Assembly (NCBI GenBank): GCA_001725945.1
Contig: LRMT01000077.1
Coordinates: 1 to 53,830 of the forward strand
Direction: 5' to 3'
DNA: 53,830 nucleotides
DNA from: Cupriavidus sp. UYMMa02A
GTDB taxonomy: Bacteria; Pseudomonadota; Gammaproteobacteria; Burkholderiales; Burkholderiaceae
The translations under genes and the position numbers were made by a program. This document shows, in pieces, positions 40,659 to 50,943 of the stretch (the stretch's first letter is position 1; every line of letters starts with the position of its first letter). Under the pieces are notes generated by a model. That model saw nothing but the letters and a program-made list of their open reading frames with translations. It did no database searches and had not been told where the DNA came from.

Positions 40659-42194
40659 ATGAATTCAATCCATACCGATGTCGTCGTTGTCGGCGCGGGG
40701 ATTGCGGGTCTCACGACGGCGGTGCGTTTATCGGAGCAGGGCGTCACAGCGCTGGTCCTGGAAAGAGGCGAGCAGGGCTACATGTGCAACACGCGCATGG
40801 CAGGCGGCGCGTTCCACGTGGCGCATCAGGACGTGGCAGACGATTCGCAGCTGATTCTCCGTGCCATCACGAGTCGCACTGGTGACTCTGCACCGGCCGA
40901 ACTGGTAGAAGCGCTCGCCAGCGACATTGGTGAAGCCACGCAATGGCTCAAGCGGCAGGGCGTCCGGTTTATCAAGGTGGGGCATGAGTCATACCGAAAG
41001 CATACGCTGGCGCCGCCGATTGCGACGCGCGGGCGCGAGTACTGGCTGGGTCGGGGCGGTGATGTCCTGCTACGCACGCTGACCGGTGCGCTGGAGAAGC
41101 AGGGCGGGCGGATTTTGCACGGCGCCCGTGCAACCCGTTTGACCATGCGCGACAGTGCGTGCGTCGGCTTGGTTGCCGAGTCCACAAGGGGCCCGATGGA
41201 TATTGATGCAAGGGCAGTCGTGATCTGCGACGGCGGATTCCATTCCAACCTGGAGTTGCTGCGCGAATTCATCAGCCCCGCGCCAGAGAAGCTCAAGCAG
41301 CGTAACGCACAGACCGGCTACGGCGACGGGCTGCGCATGGCTCGGGAGGCAGGTGCGAAACTGGTGGGGCTCAACAGGTTCTACGGCCATGTGCTGGCGC
41401 AGGATGCCATGCACAACGATGACTTGTGGCCTTTCCCGATGATGGATTTCCTCTGTGCCGCCGGCATCGTCGTTGACCAGTCCGCCAAGCGGTTCGCAAA
41501 CGAGGGTTTGGGGGGCGTGACGATCGCCAACACCATTGCGGCGCAGACGGATCCGTTAGGCGCAACAGTGATCTTCGATGCAGACATCTGGAACGGACCG
41601 GGGCGCGAGTATCTGATTTCTGCCAACCCGACGCTGGTATCAAGCGGGGGCACCCTTTACTCCGCTGCTGACCTTGCCGGCCTGGCAAGCCAGGTGGGCC
41701 TGGCTGCTGACACCCTGCTGCAGACGGTGGCGCAGTACAACGCAGCGGTGGACGGCGGTTCGACGGGCAATCTGGAACCGACGCGCAGCACCGACGGGTA
41801 TCGAGCCTGGCCGATCCGAAAGGCCCCCTTCTATGCGGTGAAGCTGTGTGCAGGGATCACCTACACCATGGGTGGGATCGCCATAGACGCTGACGGGCGA
41901 GTGCTGGATACCGCGAACAGGCCGATTGCGAACCTCTATGCAGCCGGTTGTGCGACGGGTGGCATCGAAGGTGGCGGTGACCGTGAGCAAGTGGCGTATA
42001 TCGGGGGGCTCAGCCGGTCCACTGTCTTTGGGTTGCGCGCGGCGAATGCGATTGCGTCTCGCTGGTCGAGGCGTGAAGCGTCGGCCAGCGACCGGCAATC
42101 GATGTACCGAACGCTGTGGCGTATCTGCGTCACAGCTCCTGTTTCCCTCCCCATCGTGGAGTACCACCTATGCAAGCCCAAATCGAACAGGTAG
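40659..42194 (+). CDS. FAD-dependent oxidoreductase (fumarate reductase/tricarballylate dehydrogenase-like)
   Basis: An intact 511-residue flavoprotein of the FAD_binding_2 family. The FAD motif is VVVVGAGIAGLTTAVRLSEQ at residues 8-27. IVVDQSAKRFANEGLGG lies in the substrate domain, and KLCAGITYTMGGIAIDADGR, then NLYAAGCATGGIEG, close the FAD site. Relatives oxidise or reduce dicarboxylic and tricarboxylic acids or steroids. No cytochrome domain is present, so electrons leave to a partner. The gene overlaps by 25 bases a small membrane-protein gene that could be this partner or its anchor. The last 30 residues are not family-like and may hide a frame error. Confidence 0.85.
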   Translation: MNSIHTDVVVVGAGIAGLTTAVRLSEQGVTALVLERGEQGYMCNTRMAGGAFHVAHQDVADDSQLILRAITSRTGDSAPAELVEALASDIGEATQWLKRQGVRFIKVGHESYRKHTLAPPIATRGREYWLGRGGDVLLRTLTGALEKQGGRILHGARATRLTMRDSACVGLVAESTRGPMDIDARAVVICDGGFHSNLELLREFISPAPEKLKQRNAQTGYGDGLRMAREAGAKLVGLNRFYGHVLAQDAMHNDDLWPFPMMDFLCAAGIVVDQSAKRFANEGLGGVTIANTIAAQTDPLGATVIFDADIWNGPGREYLISANPTLVSSGGTLYSAADLAGLASQVGLAADTLLQTVAQYNAAVDGGSTGNLEPTRSTDGYRAWPIRKAPFYAVKLCAGITYTMGGIAIDADGRVLDTANRPIANLYAAGCATGGIEGGGDREQVAYIGGLSRSTVFGLRAANAIASRWSRREASASDRQSMYRTLWRICVTAPVSLPIVEYHLCKPKSNR

Positions 42195-42415
42195 CCCCGA
42201 CATTTCCCGCGCTGCATTTCATTGTCAAGCATGGCAACGTTCTCGCGCTGCTGCTTGCACTTTGCCCACCCTGCGGCAGCCTGCTGCTCTTGGCCACCGG
42301 CGGTTCGCCGGTCTTCCTGGTTGCCGGTGTATTAGGCGGCATGTTTCTTTACCTGATCATGCGCAGTTACGTCGACCTGGTCAGGGTCATCGTTGACATG
42401 CTGCTTCCAAAGTAG
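42170..42415 (+). CDS. Small hydrophobic protein with two membrane helices
   Basis: An 81-residue protein, MQAQIEQVAPTFPALHFIVK and onward, with two hydrophobic segments (VLALLLALCPPCGSLLLLAT and SPVFLVAGVLGGMFLYLIMR). I do not recognise the family. ATG 42170 has GGAG nine bases upstream and overlaps the FAD oxidoreductase gene, so the two are probably made together. A role as membrane anchor or electron-transfer partner of the oxidoreductase is possible, but no haem or iron-sulfur ligands are visible except two cysteines in CPPC. Confidence 0.65.
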   Translation: MQAQIEQVAPTFPALHFIVKHGNVLALLLALCPPCGSLLLLATGGSPVFLVAGVLGGMFLYLIMRSYVDLVRVIVDMLLPK

Positions 42416-42481
42416 CCGGCGTTGCGCAACAGATTGCGCGAGGTCCACTGACAAGCAAGATTACTGATGGGGTGGCAGAGA

Positions 42482-43494
42482 ATGATTGGATTGCTGTCTA
42501 CTGCCAGCGCCGGGGCGGCGCTGCTTCGAGTTGTGGTTCGGCGGCTGATGATGGCTGCTATCGCCTGCAGTCTGGCGCTGACGACGACGGTCGGCGCGGC
42601 GGGGCCTTACCCGGACCGGCCTATCCGATGGATCGTCCCATGGCCTCCGGGTGGAGGCGCCGACTTGCTCGCGCGGATACTGCATGCGCGCCTGAGTCAG
42701 ATTCTTGGCCAGCCCGTGGTGATCGACAACCGCGGTGGGGCGGCGGGAAACATTGGTGCCGCGGCGGGTGCCAAAGCGGCGCCGGACGGGTACACGCTGA
42801 CGTTCGCATATTCGGCGACGCATTCGATCAACCCGCTCGTCTTCCCGAAGATGCCTTTTGCCGAAGAGGACTTCGCACCGGTGATTTTCCTGACGATGGT
42901 GCCGCAGGTCCTCGTGGTCAACGCCAGCCTGCCGGTCCACAACGTGCAGGAACTCGTGGCGCTGTCAAAGAAGCGGCAGGTGACCTACGCATCGTCGCGC
43001 CCGGATCCCTGGGACACCTCGGCGGCGAACTGTTCGCGTCAATGACCGGGGCCAACATGCTGCACGTACCTTATCGAGGCGGCGGTCCTGCCCTCACAGC
43101 GGTGCTGTCCGGCGAGATCGATGCCTTGGTCGGTGTACCCGTCGTGCTGGGACCTCAGATCAAGGCTGGCAAGCTGCGTGCGATCGGCATTACCACGCCA
43201 AAGCGTACCAATGTCCTGCCCGGTGTACCAACCATAGCGGAATCCGGTGTGCCGAATTTCGACGTCAGTTCATGGAATGGCGTGCTGGTTCCTACCGGTA
43301 CCCCACCAGAGGTGATCGCCAGGCTCAATGCAGCCTTCAACAAGACGCTGGCTGATCCCCAGGTACGCGCGCAACTCGCCGAAGCCGGCTACGAGGTCGT
43401 CGGTGGCACCCCCGAGAAGCTTTCCCGATTTATCGCAAGCGAACTGGCGAAATGGCGGCCGGTGGTCAAGAAAGTAAATCTCCACGTGGAATGA
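42482..43494 (+). CDS. Bug/TctC-family receptor, frameshifted once
   Basis: A periplasmic receptor of about 338 residues. The signal segment is RRLMMAAIACSLALTTTVGA, followed by PYPDRPIRWIVPWPPGGGAD and AAPDGYTLTFAYSATHSINP. The frame breaks near 43000; repair joins KKRQVTYAS to PGSLGHLGGELFASMTGANM and VPYRGGGPALTAVLSGEIDA. The end is standard (FIASELAKWRPVVKKVNLHV). ATG 42467 and 42482 are both possible starts. It lies between the FAD oxidoreductase and an Ldh-family dehydrogenase. Confidence 0.85.
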
Positions 43495-43516
43495 AGCAAC
43501 TTGCGTTGCCCAGCTG

Positions 43517-44574
43517 ATGGCCGCGCAATCCCTCAACATCGATACTCGAATCGACACCATGACCGAAAAGCTACTGGATACCGATAACGACGACACTATC
43601 CGCATGAGCGTAAACGAGGCGAAAGCGCTCGGCGTGGACGCCCTGGCCGGGCTTGGCTACACGCTGGAGGAGGCGGGGGTGATCGCGACACACCTGGTAG
43701 ACGCTGCCACGTGGGGATATGAGTTCGCGGGCTTGCCACGGATTCTCGTGATTGCCGAAAGGCAGAACTGCAGAAACCGCGTACGCCGGTATCGGTCGTG
43801 CGGGAATCGCCGGTGTCAGCATTGCTCGATGGCGGCAACAACGTGGGCTACATTTCACTGAACCGCGCGGTCGAGATTGTCATCGAGAAGGTGCGCCAGT
43901 CCGGCGTTGCCATCGTCGGTTTGAGAAACAGCTGGTTTGCCGGACGAAATGCCTATTACCTGGAGAAGATTGCCAGGGAAGGATTCGCTACGATCTACTT
44001 TGGTAGCAGCAGCCCCACCGTGGTGCCGCCCGGCGCCATGCGCAAGGCGCTCGGCACCAATCCAATTGCCATTGCGCTACCAGGCAACGCTGATCCGTTC
44101 ATCTTTGACATGGGTACTGCCTCGGTCATGTCTGGCGAACTCCTCATGAAGGCGTTTCTGGGCGAGGCGTTCCATGAGGTCGTCGGCATCGACAGACACG
44201 GGGCCCCCACACGTATCGCCGGCGAGTTGCTGGAAGGCGGCGTGCTGCCGTTCGGAGGACACAAGGGATACGGCCTCTCTCTCGCGATCCAGTCGCTCGG
44301 GCTGATGGCGGGTGCCCGGATGCGAAATGGCGACGTGAGCGATTTCGGCTACCTCTTCGTCGCCTTCAATCCGGAACTGCTGATGCCGGCGGAACAATTC
44401 AAATCGGAAATGGAGGAGCTCCTGGCGAAGGTCAGGGGGCTTCCGCGACAGGCAGGGGTATCGGAGATCCGCATTCCGTCCGAGCGTGGCTTTCGGGAAC
44501 GCGAGCTTCGGCGCAAGCAAGGCATCCTAGTGAACAAGCGCGTCGTAGAGCGCCTGCAGCAATTGACCAAGTGA
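43517..44574 (+). CDS. Ldh-family (malate/L-lactate-type) oxidoreductase, frameshifted once
   Basis: A NAD(P)-dependent dehydrogenase of the malate/L-lactate/ureidoglycolate family (unrelated to classical lactate dehydrogenases), about 350 residues. LGVDALAGLGYTLEEAGVIA starts the fold, and SWFAGRNAYYLEKIAREGFA, SSPTVVPPGAMRKALGTNPI and GGVLPFGGHKGYGLSLAIQS are family blocks. The frame breaks near 43765, after RILVIAE, and repair gives LQKPRTPVSVVRES. Start codons at 43517, 43559 and 43604 are all possible, and none has a good ribosome binding site. It would oxidise a 2-hydroxy acid taken up by the neighbouring receptors. Confidence 0.8.
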
Positions 44575-44593
44575 CACCCGCCAGGAGATAGGC

Positions 44594-45580
44594 ATGGATC
44601 GTTTCCATACACGAAGAAGGCTGCTGAGCGCCGCGTTGGCACTAGCGCTGGCACCGGCAGCCGGTGGGGTCGCGGCCCAGCGGCCTTATCCAAACCGGCC
44701 GGTCAAGCTTCTTGTCGGGTTCGCGCCCGGAGGTTTCACCGATATTGCGGCACGCATCGTTGCACAAAAGCTGTCCGTGGCACTGGGACAACCCGTGGTG
44801 GTCGAAAACCGGCCCGGAGCGAACGGCTTCATCGCGAGCGGCGCGACCGCCAGTGCGGCACCGGACGGCTATACGTTGATGCTGTCTTCGATCGGATTGA
44901 CGACCAACCCTCTGCTGACAAAGGGGGCGCACTACGACCCCGTTAACGGATTCACGCCGATTTCCCTGCTTGCCATTGTTCCGAATGTCCTCGTCACCTA
45001 TCCTGGTGTTCCTGCAAAGAACCTTGGCGAGCTTCTTGCCCTGGCCCGCGCGCGCGCGGCGCCTTTGACACAGGCCTCGGCAGGCAACGGCTCGCCGGGG
45101 CACCTGTCCGGCGCGCTATTGCAAGTAATGGCTGGAATACGGCTGGATCATGTTCCGTACAAGGGCTCGGGGCCGGCCATCAATGACCTGATCGGGGGTC
45201 ACGTCGATATCTCGTTTCCCACGGTTCCGACTGCCTTGCCACTGGTGAGGGCCGGAAAGTTGCGGGCGCTTGCCGTCACGGGGGGAAAGCGCTCACCCCT
45301 GATGCCTGATGTACCAACAATCGCGGAAGCAGGTGTGCCAGGCTACGACACCGGCGGCTGGTATGGGGTGGTAGGTCCCGCCGGCATGCCAAAAGATATC
45401 GCCATGCTGCTCAGTACCGAGGTTGCGAAGATCATGAAGATGCCTGATGTCAGGGAGCGCTTCATCGCCGAAGGCGCCGAACCGATCGGTTCAACTGGCG
45501 CGGAGATGAACGCATTTCTGGTCAAGGACGTTGAGCGTTGGACCGCAGTCGTGAAGACCGTGCATTTCGAAGCCAAATAG
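44594..45580 (+). CDS. Bug/TctC-family receptor
   Basis: An intact 328-residue periplasmic receptor, the only one of the five in this window without a frame error. MDRFHTRRRLLSAALALALA is the signal peptide, with mature start near QRPYPNRPVKLLVGFAPGGF. SAAPDGYTLMLSSIGLTTNP and VPYKGSGPAINDLIGGHVDI form the ligand cleft region. AGGAGATAGGC precedes the ATG. It resembles the receptor at 48522 more than the one at 42482 (shared GMTTNPxL/GLTTNPxL and VPYKGSGPA), suggesting a local duplication. It follows the Ldh-family gene by 19 bases. Confidence 0.9.
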   Translation: MDRFHTRRRLLSAALALALAPAAGGVAAQRPYPNRPVKLLVGFAPGGFTDIAARIVAQKLSVALGQPVVVENRPGANGFIASGATASAAPDGYTLMLSSIGLTTNPLLTKGAHYDPVNGFTPISLLAIVPNVLVTYPGVPAKNLGELLALARARAAPLTQASAGNGSPGHLSGALLQVMAGIRLDHVPYKGSGPAINDLIGGHVDISFPTVPTALPLVRAGKLRALAVTGGKRSPLMPDVPTIAEAGVPGYDTGGWYGVVGPAGMPKDIAMLLSTEVAKIMKMPDVRERFIAEGAEPIGSTGAEMNAFLVKDVERWTAVVKTVHFEAK

Positions 45581-45633
45581 CACGCGGCCGTGCGCCCCTA
45601 ATTTCGTCGACCACCTGGAACGTTCACATCAAT

Positions 45634-47024
45634 ATGCAGCCTCTCACAGCAACGCAAAATCGGCCGCAGGGCCACGCGCGCCGGCTTATCGAATTTTTGT
45701 ACGGCTTAGGCACCGAAACCCCGGAGGCGCCCATGGAGAAGGCCCGTTGGTGCCTGCTCGATGCGTTGGGCTGCGCACTGCTTGGATCACGCCAGCCATG
45801 GAGCGAGATCATGACTGCGGAGGTGATGGGAGACGGCGGTCACGGCTCCTGCACCATCGTTGGCATGGCTGACAGCGTTGCGCCCAGCCATGCCGCGTTG
45901 TGCAATGGAACGGCGATGCATGGGTTTGAGCTGGACGATTTGTTATCCGCGGCCCTGATTCATCCGGGGGCCGTTATCGTGCCTGCGGTGCTCGCCGCAG
46001 CGGAAGCCGTGGAAGCCTCTGGAGTCCAGGTCCTGCGGGGGATCGTGGCAGGATACGAGGCAACCGCGCGCATCAGCATGGCCTTGGGCATGGATCCTTC
46101 GCAGCGTGGCTTTCACAAGACCAGTGTGGTTGGCCCTGTCGCGGGGACGATTGCCGCAGGCGTGGCCATGCGCCTGCCGTTGGAGCAGTTGCGCAACGCG
46201 GTCGGCCTGGCGTGCTCCTGTGCATCCGGGGTCAAGAACTTCGCAGCAGGCTCAGCAGGAATGGTCAAGCGTATGCACGCGGGCCGCGCTGCCGAAGCGG
46301 CGGTGCGCATGGCGATGCTGGCGCGCCGCGGGTTCACCGCGCCGCCGGCGGCCGTTGATGGCAAGTTCGGATTGCTTGAGGCATTCAGCGGCGACACTGC
46401 GCAAGCCGCATTGCTGGATGCGACCTCGGTGCTAGCTGGGCCATTGATGACGTCTGGGTAAAGGTGTATCCCATCTGTGGCTGGATCCAAGGGGTCGTGC
46501 AGTTGCTTCTGGCGATGCGGGAGCAGGGTGGCGTCGAAGCAGTCAAGGTCTCCAGGATCGTCGTTGCGACAAGCGCATTTGCTGTGCAATACAACGGCAA
46601 TAAGGAGGTGGCCGACACCATGGACGCGCAGTACAGCATCCCTTACTGCGCTTCGGTTGCGCTGACCGGCGATCCGGGAGATCCGAAGGCGTTCAGCATG
46701 GAAGCCATTCGCGACCCGGTCCGGGCCGAACTGATGAAGCGTGTCGAGCTCGTGGTCGACCCTGTCGCCAACGAGGTCTATCCAAGGCAATTCGCGTGCC
46801 GGCTCGAAGTACATCTGACGGATGGCGAAGTGAGGTATGCCGAAACACGTGACGCACACGGAACGCCTGGAGATCCGTGCGACACCGCAGAGCAGATCGA
46901 CAAGTTCAAACGGCTGGCAAGTTTGTCCGGCCTTCCTGTCGCCGCACAGGAAGTGGTGCAGGCCGTGCAGGGGATTGAATCCCTGAAATCGGTAACGGCG
47001 TTGACGAGGCTGCTTCGCCCATAA
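45634..47024 (+). CDS. MmgE/PrpD family protein, frameshifted once
   Basis: A protein of about 463 residues in the 2-methylcitrate dehydratase/cis-aconitate decarboxylase family. ARWCLLDALGCALLGSRQPW and CNGTAMHGFELDDLLSAALI are N-terminal blocks, and GFHKTSVVGPVAGTIAAGVA and SAGMVKRMHAGRAAEAAVRM follow. The frame breaks near 46440; one added base gives AIDDVWVKVYPICGWIQGVV. The end reads LSGLPVAAQEVVQAVQGIES. Such enzymes dehydrate or decarboxylate hydroxy-tricarboxylates. With the flavin reductase, the Ldh-type dehydrogenase and three receptors around it, a tricarboxylate degradation path is a reasonable guess. Confidence 0.85.
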
Positions 47025-47128
47025 CGAAGCACGTCGGATGGAAACGGCGGCAGGCGACTGGGTTGCTTCGCCGTCAGCCCGTCAGGATGGCGGCCAACCC
47101 GCCCTGGAGCGGGTCGACACTTGGCCGG

Positions 47129-47431
47129 TCAGACTGCGCCGGCCAACTGCGGATGGAAGCGACCTTTCTTCAACCGGCGGATATTGACGGATTCAAACAC
47201 GCCGGCGGCGTGAAACGTTTCGCCCTCGATGAAACGTTGCGCCTCGGTGCGGCTCGGAACGTCGATGATAAAGAAGCTGCCGACAAACACGGTGCCGTCA
47301 TCGCTCTGTTGTGGGCCCGAGAAGAAAATCTTGTCGTTCCATCCATCCAGATAAGCACGGTGTGTAGCCAGATACTGCTCGCGCAGTGCAGCGGAATTCG
47401 GCTTGTCAACGCAATTGATCATCCAAAGCAT
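47129..47431 (-). CDS. YCII-domain (YciI-like) protein
   Basis: An intact 100-residue protein on the strand opposite to its neighbours: MLWMINCVDKPNSAALREQY, LATHRAYLDGWNDKIFFSGP, and FFIIDVPSRTEAQRFIEGET. It has the ferredoxin-like YCII fold with the conserved RxxHxxYL-type helix (here ATHRAYL) and an Asp in VPSRTEAQ context. YCII proteins are related to dechlorinases such as TftG but most have no known function. It lies between the convergent MmgE/PrpD gene and the divergent SDR gene. Its start overlaps no other gene. Confidence 0.8.
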   Translation of the reverse strand: MLWMINCVDKPNSAALREQYLATHRAYLDGWNDKIFFSGPQQSDDGTVFVGSFFIIDVPSRTEAQRFIEGETFHAAGVFESVNIRRLKKGRFHPQLAGAV

Positions 47432-47629
47432 GTGTTCATCTCCCAGTGATGGTATTCGGAATTGAGCACCGGCTTTTTCCGCCGGCCCGTGATCAGCATC
47501 ATAGGGCGATGCGTGTACCGCCTTTGCACCGTGACATTGAATGACTTGCAATGTGGCGTTGAAGATCAACGACCCATTACCGCGCTATCGACACCTACAA
47601 TTTCTTCAGTTCTATCAAGGAGAGTGAAG

Positions 47630-48413
47630 ATGCGATTGAAAGACAAGGTGGCGATCGTTACGGGGGGAGCGTCTGGCCTGGGCAAGGCCATCGCTTTGCG
47701 CTTTGCCAGCGAAGGGGCCATCGTCATTGTCGTGGACCTGAATGAATCGGCGATGGCACAGACCGCGGAGGAGATTCGGAGTCTGGGCGGGAAGGCGCGC
47801 GGGTACAAGATTGACGTGACCCAGCAGCAAGACCTGCGCAATTTCATGGAAGACGTGGTTGCCACAGAGGGCCGGCTGGACGTCCTTGTCAATAACGCCG
47901 GCATCACGCGCTACCGCGCATTCGGCGGTATCGGGGATGCGGACTGGAACGCGGTGCTCGATCTTGACCTGAAAGGCGTGTTCTTTTGCACACAGGCTGC
48001 GGCGCGTACATGGAACGGCAGCAGTACGGCAAGATCGTCAACATCTCTTCGAGTCTGGGTACAGGCACCACGCCGCATGTCGGCGAGTTGACCGCAGGTG
48101 CCAGCGCGCTTATGCCTCGGCCAAGGCGGCCGTGATTCAACTGACGAAGACGCTTGCAAGAGAACTCGGCCCGAGCGGTGTCAATGTCAACTGCGTGGCG
48201 CCGGGCTTTTTCCTGACACCACTGACAGGCGCCACGCGTAGTGCCGAGGAGGTGACAGAGCATATCCGCGTACGCACGAATATGGCCGTGTTGAAGCGGC
48301 CGGGACGGTTGGAGGAGCTCGCCGCAGCGGTCCTGTTCTTCGCCAGCGACGATTCGAGTTTTGTCACCGGCCACACGCTTCATGTGGACGGCGGGCGAAC
48401 CGACCGTATGTAA
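47630..48413 (+). CDS. Short-chain dehydrogenase/reductase (FabG-like), frameshifted twice
   Basis: An SDR of about 261 residues. MRLKDKVAIVTGGASGLGKA is the Rossmann start; VLVNNAGITRYRAF and, after a frame break near 48000, GKIVNISSSLGTGTTPHVGE carry the structural Asn and catalytic Ser. After a second break near 48110, YASAKAAVIQLTKTLARELG provides Tyr and Lys. The insertion GTTPHVGELTAGAS before the Tyr is longer than usual. AAGGAG lies upstream of ATG 47630. It diverges from the YCII gene and precedes a Bug receptor. It oxidises an alcohol group of the substrate; NAD is favoured by the Asp in IVVDLNES. Confidence 0.8.
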
Positions 48414-48521
48414 GCGGGCCCGAGCAGGCCCCGACACCGTGCCGATGTCATTCGGCACGTGGCATGTTTGTGCAAACGCCGCAGAACGAGGCGCGTCAGC
48501 CCTTTCACCTAAAAGGACAAT

Positions 48522-49534
48522 ATGATGGAGACAATGGCATTATTGAAAGCGAAGCGTATTCGCCGTTTTGTGATTTCACTACCGTTGCTCGCTGCCAGTG
48601 CAGTACTGATGCAGCCGAGCATGGCCCATGCGGGCTATCCCGAAAAGCCGATCAAGCTGCTGATTGGCTTTCCCCCGGGCGGATCGACCGACCTGATCGG
48701 ACGCCTGATCGGAGATAAATTGTATCGGGCATTGGGCCAGCCAGTTGTCATTGAGAATCATGGGGGCGCCAATGGCATGGTCGCGGCGAATGCGTCGCCG
48801 CGGCGGCACCGGATGGCTACACGCTTTTGCTGACATCAATGGGGATGACAACCAACCCATACCTCTATGCGAAATCGCGTGATCCGCTAAAGGATTTCAC
48901 CTCGATTTCCCTGCTGGCGAATGTTCCCAACGTCATTGTGGTCAATCCGAAACTGCCTGTGCGCGATATGGATGAACTGATGCATCTTGCTCGATCCCGC
49001 AAGTCACCCCTGACGTCTGCGACAACCGGCCAAGCAGCGCCGGGTCATCTGGCCACCGAACTGCTGCAGCGAGCTGCTAACGTCAAGTTTTCGTTCGTGC
49101 CTTACAAGGGTTCAGGCCCGGCACTGAATGACGTCATGGCCGGCTACGTGGACATGTCGCTGCCTACCGTTGTCGCTGCATTGCCCGCGATCCGGTCCGG
49201 CAAGTTGCGAGCCATCGCCGTCACGGGGACCGGCCGATCCAGCCTGTTGCCTGATGTCCCGACATTGTCGGAGGCTGGCTTGAAGAATCTTGGTGGGACC
49301 TCTGGGTGGTACGGTCTGGTCGGTCCGGCAAAGATGCCAAAAGAGGTAGTCGAACGGCTCAGCCAAGCTGTGGTCAAGATCATGAATGACAGCGAGGTGC
49401 GTGAGCGTTTCAAAATCAATGGCGCCGATCCGGTCGGATCCAATAGTGATGAAATGACCGCCTTTGTCGCGCAGGACTTCCGGCGATGGGGCGAACTGGT
49501 CAAGGCTGCCAACATCAAGGCAGAGGCTCAATAG
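48522..49534 (+). CDS. Bug/TctC-family receptor, frameshifted once
   Basis: A periplasmic receptor of about 337 residues. The signal segment is RRFVISLPLLAASAVLMQPS, with the mature start near HAGYPEKPIKLLIGFPPGGS. One base is missing near 48795, which joins MVAANAV to AAAPDGYTLLLTSMGMTTNP. VPYKGSGPALNDVMAGYVDM and GTSGWYGLVGPAKMPKEVVE follow. AAAGGA lies five bases before ATG 48522. It is the closest relative, within the window, of the receptor at 44594. It follows the SDR gene by about 108 bases and precedes the CapA-like gene. Confidence 0.85.
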
Positions 49535-49671
49535 CACGGAACCTGGCGATCTTCGGATCACGGTAGGCCGGCGCGCCTTGGCACGCTGGCTGGCCGATGC
49601 TAAGATTGGTTTTTATGAGTGGTATTGATTCCGATCATCGGAACGTCGGTGTCGTTGAGGAGGAGATAGAT

Positions 49672-50784
49672 ATGTCTGGTAGTGTGACGGTGTTGATCGG
49701 TGGTGATTGCGGTCCGGCGCATGGTCCGAAGGATGGCTTTCCGATAGAGAGCTACACGGACTGGTGCGTCCGGTGCTTGAGCAAGCGGATATGCGCTTTG
49801 TGAACTGCATGCGCACCTATTCGAACCGGGGCATCCGGGCCGACCACGCTCCACAAGTGGCGCAACCCGTCGAGATGGCGGAGATTTATACCAATGGCAT
49901 GTTCGACGCAGTCACCATGTCGAACAACCATACCTATGATGCCGGGTCGGACGCATGCTGGATACGCGCGAGTTGCTGATTTCGCGCGGTATACAGGTAA
50001 CTGGTGCGGGCCGGGACCTCAAGGAAGCCCGACGCGCAGCGATCGTGGAAAAGAATGGCGTGAAGGTGGCGTATCTCGGCTATACGTCGGTTGCTGCGGC
50101 CGGCAGTGAAGCTGGTCCCGATAAGCCGGGGTAACTTCGATCCGTATCAAGACCTCCTACGAAACCCGCGGCCCGCACCAACCGGTTGGCATTCGGACGG
50201 AGCCGGATCCAGATGATCTGGCCATGCTGGTGGAGGATATCCGTGCGCTGCGGCAAGAGGCGGACATTGTCATTCTTGCCTTTCACTCTGGCGTGATTCG
50301 GCTGCCACGGGTCATCTCGGACTATCAGGTAGCCGTTGCGCACGCTGCCATCGACGCAGGTGCCGACCTCGTGGTTGCGCACGCACCGCACATACCGAAA
50401 GCCGTGGAGATGTACAAGGGCAAGGCAATTTTCTACAGCCTGGGGGTTTTCGCCATGACGAAGGGCTTCCCGGCGCCGTCCTGGGCAGAGCCGGCATGGT
50501 CGCATGGTGCGGTGCGAAATCATACGGATCTTGATCCCGAGTTCCCGCTCATGCCATATGGTGAGGCTTGTACGCTGAGCCTGCTCGCCAAAGCGGTGGT
50601 ATCGAAGGAAGGGGTACTGCGCGTCGCATTCCTGCCGATGGCGATGGACAAGCGGTACCGGCCGGAAGTCCTGCGCCGCGGACACCCTAAGTTCGATGAG
50701 GTGCTTAACTATATGGAATGGGCATCCGTCGATATGCCGCATACCTTCCATGTCGACGGTGACGAAGTTGTCGTCACTGCCTGA
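49672..50784 (+). CDS. CapA-family metallophosphatase-like protein, frameshifted three times
   Basis: A protein of about 371 residues in the PGA_cap/CapA family, a metallophosphoesterase fold. MSGSVTVLIGGDCGPAHGPK carries the first metal-site Asp; MSNNHTYDAG has the NNH motif; and FHSGVI and VVAHAPHIPKAVEMYKGKAI supply the later His ligands. Frame breaks lie near 49770, 49955 and 50132, each repaired by one base. ATG 49672 follows GGAGGAG; earlier starts have none. CapA is known from poly-gamma-glutamate capsule synthesis, but no capB/capC genes are here. Solitary CapA homologues in catabolic clusters of Burkholderiales are known but unexplained. No signal peptide is visible, so it is probably cytoplasmic. 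Confidence 0.8.
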
Positions 50785-50870
50785 GTCGGGCCTGAGATAG
50801 CGAGTCGGCACCGTACGCCGTGCCACGCGGTTGACCACCGGATTGGTCGCAAGGCAGTGCCACTCCGCCA

Positions 50871-50914
50871 AGCCACAGTCGTTTCCGAGGATTCGGGGGT
50901 GACTGTGGCTTTTG
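50871..50914 (+). terminator. Terminator of the plus-strand cluster
   Basis: A stem of agccacagtc (50871-50880) and gactgtggct (50901-50910), ten perfect pairs with a 20-base loop, followed by TTTTG. It lies 87 bases after the CapA-like stop and fits an intrinsic terminator for the plus-strand genes. Confidence 0.65.
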
Positions 50915-50943
50915 TCATTCCCGGGCAGACAAGAAACCGTCGG

